Assembly (NCBI RefSeq): GCF_014844075.1
Contig: NZ_CP062165.1
Location: 992,001-1,056,000, forward strand
Length of the DNA: 64,000 nucleotides
Reading direction: 5' to 3'
From: Paenibacillus sp. JNUCC-31
Lineage (GTDB): Bacteria; Bacillota; Bacilli; Paenibacillales; Paenibacillaceae
A program made the translations under genes and the position numbers. This document shows positions 8,596 through 14,995 of this stretch, one piece after another. A model generated the notes under the pieces. That model was not told where the DNA came from and made no database searches. It saw only the letters and a program-made list of their open reading frames with translations. The stretch's first letter is position 1. The number at the start of each line of letters is the position of its first letter.

Positions 8596-8621
8596 AGAAT
8601 TCATCTCCCTAAAATTATTTA

Positions 8622-8652
8622 TAAAAAAAGAGTGGAGTAAATCCCCCACCCT
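8622..8652 (-). terminator. Intrinsic terminator after the major capsid gene
   Basis: On the minus strand GGGTGG and CCACTC pair (one G-T) and are followed by seven T. It ends the scaffold-capsid transcript and lies about 27 nt before the XRE start codon. Confidence 0.8.
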
Positions 8653-8662
8653 TCATTATGTA

Positions 8663-9550
8663 TTAGGCTTTAAGAGTATATTGTGCTACTGCTTTCTTAC
8701 TTGCTACTTTCAGCGTACCTTCTGCGATTACTTGACCTTTGACGCTATCACCTGTTTTCGCAAGTGCTTCGAATTGGGCTTCACGAAGGAATGCCAGAGA
8801 CAATGCAGAAGCATCAAATACAGTCATTTTGTCGGCAGACGCATGACGAGACAAGAGCAGATTCAAGTTACCATAGTTAGTACGGATAACATCAACGATA
8901 ATGCCGAATACGTTAGTTTGGCTGTATGTGTAAGAACCTTTGTAAAGCGCATCAATTTGTTCTTTAATATCAGCATTGACCAAACCAAAGTATTCACCTG
9001 TAGGGAGTCCTTGATCCCACAGTTTCTTTACAGTGGACTTAATTTCGGCTTCTGTAATGATTTTAGAAGTTGCACCAGTAACCAGGTTAGATGGATCAGC
9101 CCAAGTTTCAAGTCCAGCCATACGGCGAACAAAAGGAGTTGCAGAACCATCATTTTTGATACCTTTGGTCACTTGCTTCTCGATATTCACTTTAAGTTCT
9201 GTCAGACGGTCTGCAACCTCGCTAGAGAAGATTTTTCCTTGACCTTGTACATTGATTGCATTTGCTGTACCCGATACAGACACACCCTTCTGGAACAGTT
9301 CAAGAACGTTGTTCATTTCAGCACGTCCAGATTGGTAGAACTTCACATCTTCGTTACCTTCAATTACAGACACATCTGCATCATTGGAATATGCTTTTTC
9401 TCTCCAAGTGTGAACAGTTCCATTCGCCTTCTCAGTCAGTCCTTTAGCCAAAATCAAAGATGTAAGTGGCGTGTCAGTGATGCCAATTTTAACGATTTCT
9501 TTAGCGAGTGAAATAGATTCTCCGGCAGTAAGATTATTAGATTTAAACAT
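8663..9550 (-). CDS. Major capsid protein, SU10/DUF5309-like
   Basis: 295 residues with even, codon-regular sequence. The N-terminal ITDTPLTSLILAKG, the HTWREKAY strand near residue 47, and the C-terminal DASALSLAFLREAQFEALAKT segment are those of the SU10-type major capsid family (HK97 fold). It follows the scaffold gene by 26 nt and is closed by a strong terminator, forming a two-gene capsid unit. Capsid proteins of this family form icosahedral procapsids around scaffold. No separate protease gene is seen, so maturation may need no cleavage or a protein outside the window. Confidence 0.85.
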   Translation of the reverse strand: MFKSNNLTAGESISLAKEIVKIGITDTPLTSLILAKGLTEKANGTVHTWREKAYSNDADVSVIEGNEDVKFYQSGRAEMNNVLELFQKGVSVSGTANAINVQGQGKIFSSEVADRLTELKVNIEKQVTKGIKNDGSATPFVRRMAGLETWADPSNLVTGATSKIITEAEIKSTVKKLWDQGLPTGEYFGLVNADIKEQIDALYKGSYTYSQTNVFGIIVDVIRTNYGNLNLLLSRHASADKMTVFDASALSLAFLREAQFEALAKTGDSVKGQVIAEGTLKVASKKAVAQYTLKA

Positions 9551-9576
9551 GTTTTATCAATCTCCTTAGATTTGTT

Positions 9577-10002
9577 TTAGTTAAATAGTTTAGATAATTT
9601 TGCGCCAATCATTCCAGTAACATCATTCTTAGCCGCTGCTTGATCGTATGTGCTTGTTTGTTTGTGTTCATTAGGAACATAGGCATTGGTTACTTTTCTT
9701 GCTTCTAAAATTGTAGTTAATGCTTCAATCTTAGGCTTCAGTTCATCCAGATTAGCGACATTGAAAAAGTCAGCAAAGTCTTCTAGTCCACTCACCTTTA
9801 ACTCAATTGCAAGTTCTTTCATAAACAATTCCTGTTCACGTTGTTCAAGTGCTTTTTCTGAATCTGATTTCTCCACTTGCTTGAACTGAAGCAGGTCATT
9901 ACGCTCAGTCATCAACGGTGTAAGAACTTCAGTTTCCCAAGTTGATTTTGAATCTGCAAGCATCTGGTCAATGTGTGCTTGTTGTTCTTCTGTAAACTCC
10001 AT
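9577..10002 (-). CDS. Capsid scaffolding protein (GP20/DUF4355-like)
   Basis: 141 residues, highly charged and helical: MEFTEEQQAHIDQMLADSKS, a coiled-coil with QVEKSDSEKALEQREQELF, an ELKVSGLEDFADFF segment, and a C-terminal IGAKLSKLFN that is a likely capsid-binding end. This layout is typical of internal scaffold proteins of siphophages, encoded directly before the major capsid gene as here. The ATG at 10002 has a GGAGAGGATGG site. A terminator (10050-10079) lies about 47 nt upstream of the start. Confidence 0.8.
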   Translation of the reverse strand: MEFTEEQQAHIDQMLADSKSTWETEVLTPLMTERNDLLQFKQVEKSDSEKALEQREQELFMKELAIELKVSGLEDFADFFNVANLDELKPKIEALTTILEARKVTNAYVPNEHKQTSTYDQAAAKNDVTGMIGAKLSKLFN

Positions 10003-10049
10003 TTAATCCATCCTCTCCTTAATAAAGTTCCTCCAACTAAACTTTTTCA

Positions 10050-10079
10050 CAAAAAAAAGAAACACTTCAAATGAAGTGC
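10050..10079 (-). terminator. Intrinsic terminator upstream of the scaffold-capsid unit
   Basis: CACTTCA and TGAAGTG arms with a two-base centre (loop opened at the TT), followed on the minus strand by TTTC and eight T. A promoter-like TTGTTT-17-TATAAC lies directly upstream (TATAAC complement at 10084-10089), so this may instead be an attenuator or a 5' hairpin. Confidence 0.7.
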
Positions 10080-10866
10080 CCAAGTTATAGAGGTTATAAA
10101 TATTGAAAACAAAATGCTGTGAAGGAAACCAATCCTTCATTCAATCCATGCAATTATATGGAATCAATGAAATGCTGGTTTTTGATGAATTCTATCACTA
10201 TATAAAATTTTTAGAGAATACTTGAACACATTAATACGTAAGAGTTTTTAGGCTGTTTCTAAAAAGTAACGTTTTCTATTTTCTTCCCTGTTAGTACTTT
10301 TAAAAACCAAGCACGAAGAATTCCCCCCCCTACATTACCTAATCTTTTAGATACTTTAAAAACACTGATAAATCAACGTTTTTTTGAAGAAAAATATTAT
10401 TTTTGTGTCAATTTTCGCAAAAAACGCTCAAATTGTATTGTTGTACAAAATTAATCCATGTCTCTACTATATGAAAACCTGATCGCACCTAAAAAAGCCA
10501 CTGTTTACAAGGTTTTTTTAGGTATTATTTTTGAATGTGTGTCGTTTTGCTCAAAAAAATCAATAATGAAGTTCATTTATTTGTATAACCGGAGTCTCCC
10601 TAAAACACCTATCTAATTCTATGCTAGAAAAATAGAAAACCCTTGTATATCAATTTTTTTCTATCATTGATGGCTTGTTTGAAATGATTACATTAAAAAT
10701 TTCGAAGATCAGAAACTCCCACAAACATCAGTTATCCCGAACAATTAAAAACACAATACAACATATGTCTTATCTTACCCCTGCATATTTCACGGGATAT
10801 CCGCGACAGCCACGTTATCACAACGTTACTGTTTCGACCTGTCCCCATTAGGTCATCGTCAGGCGG
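10080..10866. other. Long AT-rich non-coding region (candidate origin, ncRNA or packaging region)
   Basis: No open frame with a ribosome site is present on either strand. It holds a 13-bp inverted repeat with one mismatch (10487-10499 / 10511-10523, ACCTAAAAAA arms), several long A/T runs, a run of eight C at about 10323-10330, and a distinct more GC-rich end (10780-10866) with a GGATATCC palindrome and GACCT/AGGTC arms at 10836-10854. It separates the integrase side from the capsid genes, a place where satellites and phages often keep an origin or control RNA. The role is inference. Confidence 0.5.
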
Positions 10867-11091
10867 TCACAAAGCGTATAAACTCGTCTTACAAAACATT
10901 CGAACTTGAAAATACTTATTCCCATTGTCATCTATAATGTACATTTCCTCTCCAACATTCTCAAATTGAACTTCCCACTTGATAGGATAGGTTTTTCCAA
11001 CTGTGACATTAGGTAATTTTTTCGGGTTAGACATTATACGTATAAACTTTGCATCTTCTTCTGAATGTGTAAGGGTAACGATTGATTTCAT
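10867..11091 (-). CDS. Hypothetical phage protein (74 aa)
   Basis: ATG at 11091 is preferred over the upstream in-frame codon because AAGGGAG lies eight nt before it. The protein, MKSIVTLTHSEEDAKFIRIM then a basic PKKLPNVTVGKTYPIKW and a strand-rich end with MYIIDDNGNKYF, looks like a small beta-barrel (SH3-like) fold. Similar small proteins (K-G-x-x-Y-x-V ... I-x-D-x-x-G) are common near phage control regions and have no assigned function. It is downstream of the integrase by 45 nt in the same direction and is probably co-transcribed. Confidence 0.6.
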   Translation of the reverse strand: MKSIVTLTHSEEDAKFIRIMSNPKKLPNVTVGKTYPIKWEVQFENVGEEMYIIDDNGNKYFQVRMFCKTSLYAL

Positions 11092-11136
11092 TTTAATTAC
11101 TCCCTTCGATTTATATACAATTGGATTTTTCAATTA

Positions 11137-12060
11137 TTACAAATCCATTCCATTTAAGGGGTTATATTTCGCATTCTGTTCTCTTAATGCAGTTCCCCAA
11201 ATGCTGAGATACTTTTGAGTCATACTGATTTGACTGTGACGAAGCATCTTTTGCAAAGTAAAAACATCACATCCATTCATTAACATACGGTGAGCAAATG
11301 TATGTCTAAAGGTGTGACAAGATAGGCGCACATCTTTAAAGTTCATTGCTGCTTTCAATCGTCTGAAGAGTGATTTTACCGATTCAACTTTAAGTTGTTC
11401 ATTTTTCCTATCACTTGTAAATACATACTCTGACAATGTTTTGAATGTTTGACGACAGAACACTTGGTATTCAGAAAGTTCCTTAATTAATTTATCAGTG
11501 AGTGGAATAGAAGACTGCTCTCGCTTCTTGCCATACACAGTGACTGTGCCTGACTTGAAATCAATATCATTCCATTTCAAATTAATTAATTCACCTAACC
11601 GCACACCAGTCCCTAACAATGTGATGATAATTGTATAGTCGCGGTAGGCATGGAATGTCCTGTTCCTGCTATTGATACGGCGATAGTAATTTAACATCTG
11701 AGTGATGTGATAATCACTAAACGCTTCAATTTTAATATCTTCTTTGACATATGAAAGACGTTTTATCGGATTTTTTTTCGAGTCGATAATCTCAACTTCT
11801 TCAAGGTAATTGAAGAAAATTTTAATTGTGTGAAGTTTAGAGTTTCTTGTCGTGGGATTGTTTTCTCGTTCCTTTTGACAGTATAAAAGGTAGGACTTAA
11901 TTAAAGATGTGGTAACGTCCTCAACATTAACAATCTCTTGCTCACTACAAAAGGCTTGAAATTCTTTTAATGTAAGAAGGTAAGCCGCAATCGTTTTAGG
12001 AGATAAATTTTTGTATTCTCGATCATCCTTAAATTCTTGAACAGCAAATTTTAAAATCAA
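11137..12060 (-). CDS. Tyrosine recombinase / phage integrase
   Basis: About 307 residues. The N-terminal SAM-like core-binding domain covers residues 1-100; the catalytic domain follows. Catalytic residues are visible: R in GTGVRLGELINLKW, K in YGKKREQSSIPL, H-x-x-R in SCHTFRHTFAHRM, a late H in MLRHSQISMTQ and Y in QKYLSIWG. The enzyme inserts and excises the element at the adjacent tRNA-Val. TTG at 12060 is preferred: AAGGAAG lies nine nt upstream, whereas the in-frame GTG at 12069 overlaps that site. That site is buried in a terminator-like hairpin (12059-12107), so synthesis is probably tightly limited. Confidence 0.93.
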   Translation of the reverse strand: MILKFAVQEFKDDREYKNLSPKTIAAYLLTLKEFQAFCSEQEIVNVEDVTTSLIKSYLLYCQKERENNPTTRNSKLHTIKIFFNYLEEVEIIDSKKNPIKRLSYVKEDIKIEAFSDYHITQMLNYYRRINSRNRTFHAYRDYTIIITLLGTGVRLGELINLKWNDIDFKSGTVTVYGKKREQSSIPLTDKLIKELSEYQVFCRQTFKTLSEYVFTSDRKNEQLKVESVKSLFRRLKAAMNFKDVRLSCHTFRHTFAHRMLMNGCDVFTLQKMLRHSQISMTQKYLSIWGTALREQNAKYNPLNGMDL

Positions 12061-12107
12061 AAAAACCACTTCCTTAATCAGAATATGATGTCCTGATAAT
12101 TAAGTGG
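12059..12107 (-). terminator. Terminator-like hairpin that covers the integrase ribosome site
   Basis: On the minus strand CCACTTAATTATCAG pairs with CTGATTAAGGAAGTGG with one bulge, followed by seven T. The T run lies inside the first codons of the integrase and the AAGGAAG ribosome site is in the 3' arm. It can end transcripts from the tRNA or from the promoter at 12156-12183, or block translation. Confidence 0.7.
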
Positions 12108-12155
12108 CTTCTTGGATTGGAATAGCGTCCTTACATGAACACTATCTAATCAAAC

Positions 12156-12183
12156 CTTATAAAACGTTTAAAACCCTTGTAAA
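12156..12183 (-). promoter_or_regulatory. Candidate integrase promoter
   Basis: Minus strand TTTACA (12178-12183), 16-nt spacer, TATAAG (12156-12161). It lies between tRNA-Val and the integrase, with the hairpin at 12059-12107 downstream. Confidence 0.5.
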
Positions 12184-12193
12184 GCATTGTGTA

Positions 12194-12266
12194 TGATCTG
12201 TAGTGGGCTCGAACCACTGACCCCTACCCTGTCAAGATAGTGCTCTCCCAGCTGAGCTAACAGATC
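12194..12266 (-). tRNA. tRNA-Val (anticodon GAC)
   Basis: 73 nt with full cloverleaf: acceptor GATCTGT/ACAGATC, D-arm GCTCAGCTGGGAGAGC, anticodon arm CTATC-TTGACAG-GGTAG with GAC, and T-arm with GGTTCGAGCC. CCA is not encoded. Its 3' end faces the integrase, so it is the probable attachment site. The gene is intact, as usual when the element restores the 3' end. Confidence 0.92.
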
Positions 12267-12300
12267 ATGATAACTGATTGTTTTCCAATCAAGTAACAGT

Positions 12301-12330
12301 ATCATACCAAGTAACCGCGTTCATTGTCAA
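12301..12330 (-). promoter_or_regulatory. Promoter of tRNA-Val
   Basis: Minus strand TTGACA (12325-12330), 18-nt spacer, TATGAT (12301-12306), 35 nt upstream of the tRNA 5' end. Confidence 0.65.
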
Positions 12331-12409
12331 TTGTTTTATTGGTAATATTTCAATAAAATATGTGCATAATAAAGGAAGGATTACCATTTAACGACGAGGT
12401 GACTTTCAT

Positions 12410-12664
12410 ATGAGGAACATAAGAGAACGCAAAGCACGTTCATATCTAACAGCTAAAAACGTAACCTGTCTGCTTGCGCTTGTTATATTAATCAGCGCTG
12501 CTGTCGGTTGTAGTTTAGAGCGGGATGAACATACCGTACAATTTCAACAGTTGCAGCAGCCCAATGAGGTTAATGATGACCTTCCTGTCTGGCTGGATGT
12601 GTATTCCAAGTCTGTCGTACATGACGTATACTCACCACAAGGGCACGTTGAAATCTTACCCTGA
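12410..12664 (+). CDS. Small lipoprotein (84 aa)
   Basis: Starts at ATG after GAGGTGACTTTCAT. A basic N-terminus (RNIRERKARSYLTAKN) is followed by a hydrophobic stretch LLALVILISAAVGCS whose AVGC is a lipobox; cleavage before Cys gives a short secreted lipoprotein of about 50 residues, anchored on the outer face of the membrane. No domain is recognised. It is the first host gene beyond the integrated element and is convergent with the next small gene, from which it is separated by 18 nt. Confidence 0.65.
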   Translation: MRNIRERKARSYLTAKNVTCLLALVILISAAVGCSLERDEHTVQFQQLQQPNEVNDDLPVWLDVYSKSVVHDVYSPQGHVEILP

Positions 12665-12682
12665 GGAATATCACATCGCATC

Positions 12683-12799
12683 TCACTCGTCTTCTTCATC
12701 CCACTTTTTGGAATACGCCTTCTTGGTCACATAATATAACAAAGCAATCATCCCGGCCGACATCAAAAGTGTAATTGCCATCACTCCTGCCATGCCCAT
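12683..12799 (-). CDS. Very small membrane protein (38 aa)
   Basis: An open frame with one hydrophobic span: MGMAGVMAITLLMSAGMIAL followed by LYYVTKKAYSKKWDEEDE. A GGGAGAGGCGGTGGG purine-rich site precedes it; an in-frame GTG at 12808 is an alternative start. Hydrophobic span plus basic then acidic tail is typical of the short membrane peptides of Bacillales. Function unknown. It is convergent with the lipoprotein gene and divergent from the GNAT gene. Confidence 0.55.
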   Translation of the reverse strand: MGMAGVMAITLLMSAGMIALLYYVTKKAYSKKWDEEDE

Positions 12800-12899
12800 G
12801 AATCCCACCGCCTCTCCCAGTATGTTCCAGACTAACTATACAGGAAAAGCATTTTTTTGTATAATTCAGTCTGATATGCGCGTAGAGCAGAAAGAAGGA

Positions 12900-13349
12900 A
12901 TGGAATTGGCAGCCGAGATCCGTTATGTAACCACCGAAGAACAACTTCAGAAAGCACTGGGCATTCGCAATGATGTTTTTGTGATTGAGCAGCAAGTGCC
13001 TGCTGACATTGAAATTGATCAATATGATATCATTAGCCCTGATGTGCATCATGTATTATTAAGTACAGATGGACAGGCCGTAGCCACAGGTCGTCTGATC
13101 TATTACGCGAAGGATACCGCCAAAATGCAGCGCATCGCTGTACTTAAATCTCATCGTTCCTTTGGTTACGGGAGTGTCCTGCTCCTGGCCATGGAAGAAA
13201 GAGCGCGTGAGTTGGGCCTCTCCTACTCTATTTTGGATGCACAGTGCCAAGCCCAGACGTTCTATGAGAAGCTCGGATATGAAGTCATCTCGGAAGAACC
13301 TTTTTATGATGCAGGTATTCTGCATGTTCGTATGAAAAAGAGCCTGTAA
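12900..13349 (+). CDS. GNAT-family N-acetyltransferase
   Basis: About 149 residues. IRNDVFVIEQQVP near residues 22-34 is the typical N-terminal strand-helix of YjcF/ElaA-like GNATs. The acetyl-CoA binding A motif follows as QRIAVLKSHRSFGYGSVLLLA near 80-100, and AQTFYEKLGYEVISEEPF is the classic B motif. The family transfers acetyl groups to small amines; the substrate is not predictable. A TATAAT at about 12859 suggests the promoter. GAAGGA directly abuts the ATG at 12900, so TTG at 12906, six nt from the site, is an equally good start. Confidence 0.85.
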   Translation: MELAAEIRYVTTEEQLQKALGIRNDVFVIEQQVPADIEIDQYDIISPDVHHVLLSTDGQAVATGRLIYYAKDTAKMQRIAVLKSHRSFGYGSVLLLAMEERARELGLSYSILDAQCQAQTFYEKLGYEVISEEPFYDAGILHVRMKKSL

Positions 13350-13468
13350 ACGTTATAAACTAGTCTTGGCATAGTAAAATCGTCAAGTGGTACATACTTT
13401 CTTAGCATTTGGACAGGCTAAAAAGGAAACCAGATTCCTATTTGGTCAGAGAAGGAGAGTGTGACATC

Positions 13469-13705
13469 ATGGATCAAACGACACGCGAAAGCTTCACAGC
13501 AGTACAAAAAAATGGTGACGGCGATCTGACGGCGTTCCAAACTTCAGCAGGACGTGTACTGGATTACCAACAAGCTCTGGCAGAAGTAAAAGCAGGAGCC
13601 ATAGCCGGAGTGAACGTATTTAAAGGTAAAGATGGCGAAATGTACATTCGTGGTGACGCCGACGGGGACCCAACCAATAACCTCGACCAGCTTCCTATGT
13701 TCTAA
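13469..13705 (+). CDS. DUF3892-domain protein (78 aa)
   Basis: ATG at 13469 is chosen because AGAAGGAGAG lies about eight nt upstream; the longer frame has no site. Motifs: FTAVQKNGDGDLTAFQTSAG, then LDYQQALAEVKAGAIAGVNV, then GKDGEMYIRGDADGDPTNNL. These are the signature segments of DUF3892, small proteins widespread in Bacillales without known function. A strong terminator follows 20 nt after the stop, so it is a single-gene unit. Confidence 0.85.
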   Translation: MDQTTRESFTAVQKNGDGDLTAFQTSAGRVLDYQQALAEVKAGAIAGVNVFKGKDGEMYIRGDADGDPTNNLDQLPMF

Positions 13706-13723
13706 AATAGATGCATGCAAGGG

Positions 13724-13757
13724 CGCCAATCCGGGCAATCCGGGTTGGCTTTTCTTT
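13724..13757 (+). terminator. Intrinsic terminator after the DUF3892 gene
   Basis: GCCAA-T-CCGG / CCGG-G-TTGGC hairpin with a GCAAT loop, followed by TTTTCTTT. Confidence 0.75.
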
Positions 13758-13765
13758 ATTTCACG

Positions 13766-14047
13766 CTAATACTCGGTAAAATATTTCACGGCATCGCCAC
13801 CAGACTGGCTTTTGCGAATCGTCTGTGTCTCCTGCTCCCATGCCTGCAAGATAAGTATGCCTTCCAGAGTGGACTTATTTTCCCACAGGATATGCTGCCT
13901 GCGCTCAAGCTCCAGCAATGACTCATGAATTATGGCTTTGCCTCGGCCCGTCTTGTTCTCCAGTTCATCCATTCGCGGTACACGCCGCCGCTGTCCCACA
14001 TAATTAACGATAATCCGCAGAATTTTGCGTTCAAAATCATTCAGCAT
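13766..14047 (-). CDS. Small winged-helix-like protein (93 aa), second gene of a putative SOS operon
   Basis: Begins MLNDFERKILRIIVNYVGQR, then VPRMDELENKTGRGKAIIHE, then SLLELERRQHILWENKS: three helices and a wing typical of winged helix-turn-helix DNA-binding proteins, with a 30-residue tail. The start overlaps the stop of the upstream gene (ATG within the last codons), so translation is coupled. The only visible promoter region for the pair carries two LexA-like boxes (14270-14313). I do not recognise a named family. A regulator or DNA-damage accessory protein is a reasonable guess, no more. Confidence 0.65.
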   Translation of the reverse strand: MLNDFERKILRIIVNYVGQRRRVPRMDELENKTGRGKAIIHESLLELERRQHILWENKSTLEGILILQAWEQETQTIRKSQSGGDAVKYFTEY

Positions 14048-14253
14048 ATTTCTTCCTTCCCATCCTTATGGAGTACAGGACGCCATGCTAAAATACCTTG
14101 CTCCAGAAATGTTCGGGGTGACCCCTCTTTTCCTGCCGATGCTCTGATCATTCCGCCTCGCACACTGTTGATTCGAATCTGCCGCTGCGTAATATGTCCT
14201 GCACGATCCATGTAGACGAGCTCCACCATCTGACCAATATATTTCCCTAGCAT
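14041..14253 (-). CDS. Small SH3/WYL-like protein (70 aa), first gene of a putative SOS operon
   Basis: ATG at 14253 is chosen because GGAGGG lies six nt upstream. The sequence pattern VELVYMDRAGHITQRQIRIN, then RGGMIRAS and RTFLEQGILAWRPV is that of small beta-barrels resembling the WYL domain or the YolD C-terminal domain (I-x-Y-x-D-x-x-G-x-x-x-x-R). In Bacillales, YolD-type proteins are co-encoded with SOS polymerases; this one is shorter and has no polymerase beside it. Family membership is inference. Regulated, probably, by LexA through the boxes directly upstream. Confidence 0.6.
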   Translation of the reverse strand: MLGKYIGQMVELVYMDRAGHITQRQIRINSVRGGMIRASAGKEGSPRTFLEQGILAWRPVLHKDGKEEIC

Positions 14254-14269
14254 AATCATCCCTCCAATA

Positions 14270-14313
14270 AGAACATTTGTTTGTATTCATTATTATATGC
14301 GAACATCAGTTCT
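14270..14313 (-). promoter_or_regulatory. Promoter with two LexA (DinR)-like boxes
   Basis: Two sites of the type CGAAC-N4-GTTCG occur 30 bp apart: on the minus strand CAAACAAATGTTCT (14270-14283) and AGAACTGATGTTCG (14300-14313), each 12 of 14 positions to the Bacillus consensus. Between them is TATAAT, with TTGAAT 18 nt upstream, so one box lies in the spacer and the other just after the start point. Confidence 0.55.
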
Positions 14314-14349
14314 TTATTCAACAACTAAAAAAAGGATTTTATTGAAATG

Positions 14350-14390
14350 AAAAAACCAGACTTTCCCCTTTTAACAAAGAGCGCCTGGTT
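14350..14390 (-). terminator. Terminator of the DUF3889 gene
   Basis: AACCAG and CTGGTT outer arms with a CTTT/AAAG inner pair, followed on the minus strand by a T-rich run. Confidence 0.5.
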
Positions 14391-14453
14391 ACATCTGTTC
14401 ACTTGTGGGATCTTACATCCCGTTCACATATCAGCTCATGACTTTACGTATGA

Positions 14454-14780
14454 TCAACGTCGATCCGATTCAGTGAATTGTACCTTTTTCAATTGCTGTG
14501 TAGACGGATTAAAATCAATATTCACATATACTGCAAATTCTTTGCCCTCTTTGTTACGAACCCATAGCTTAAACTGTTCACGGGATTGATCTGCTGTAAG
14601 TGATGTGCGGCCAATATGTTTATAGTCCAAAATATCCACATTATACTTCGTTTGTGTTTCTTTTACCGCAATAATCCCCCACTTTGCATAATCGGGAACC
14701 GCACCTCCAGTAGCCGAGGCTGTAGTGAATCCTGCCATACTTAGAACCACCGTCATCAGTGTAACGATGAGCATTTTCAT
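14454..14780 (-). CDS. Secreted DUF3889 protein
   Basis: About 108 residues. The N-terminus MKMLIVTLMTVVLSMAGFTT with ASA near residue 23 is a Sec signal peptide. The mature part (YAKWGIIAVKETQTKYNVDI, then DYKHIGRTSLTADQSREQFK, then LWVRNKEGKEFAVYVNIDF) matches the DUF3889 family of small secreted proteins (B. subtilis YqzG/YhdC-like), function unknown. ATG at 14780 is preferred over GTG at 14786 because AAGGAG is nine nt from the ATG but only three from the GTG. Confidence 0.85.
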   Translation of the reverse strand: MKMLIVTLMTVVLSMAGFTTASATGGAVPDYAKWGIIAVKETQTKYNVDILDYKHIGRTSLTADQSREQFKLWVRNKEGKEFAVYVNIDFNPSTQQLKKVQFTESDRR

Positions 14781-14995
14781 GTGCACTCACTCCTTGGGCA
14801 ATAGGTTTCCTGTTATCCTGCCCGTCCGGGTTTCATTTTACACGAATAAACGCAATGAGTTATGCCATCCTTTAGTCCCATTTGGTTGTTTTTTGTTTAA
14901 AGCATCCACTAAACGTGTAATAGGCCATGATAGAACGAACCCATTATCTGGAATAGCTAAGGACTGAAACACTATTCTGAGGAGGTACCATTCCA

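Larger units (their letters stand above)
1..12194. mobile_element. Integrated phage-like element (left end outside window)
   Basis: AT-rich block with a gene content unlike the flanking host DNA. It contains a tyrosine integrase next to the 3' end of tRNA-Val, scaffold and major capsid proteins, portal, large terminase, a probable small terminase, holin, a primase and a possible head-tail connector, all on the minus strand. The 3' end of the tRNA at 12194 is the expected attachment side, so the right boundary is inferred there. No second copy of the tRNA end is seen, so the left boundary lies before position 1. No tail, endolysin or CI-type repressor is visible. It could be a complete prophage cut by the window, a decayed prophage, or a capsid-encoding satellite; the sequence here cannot decide. 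Confidence 0.85.

Noticed and set aside
8435..9511. 358-codon forward frame opposite the capsid and XRE genes
   Set aside because: Fully antisense to well-supported genes, Cys- and Phe-rich with no start signal; a by-product of the codon use of the capsid gene.
10487..10523. CRISPR array or iteron set in the non-coding element block
   Set aside because: Only a single inverted repeat is found; no regularly spaced direct repeats.
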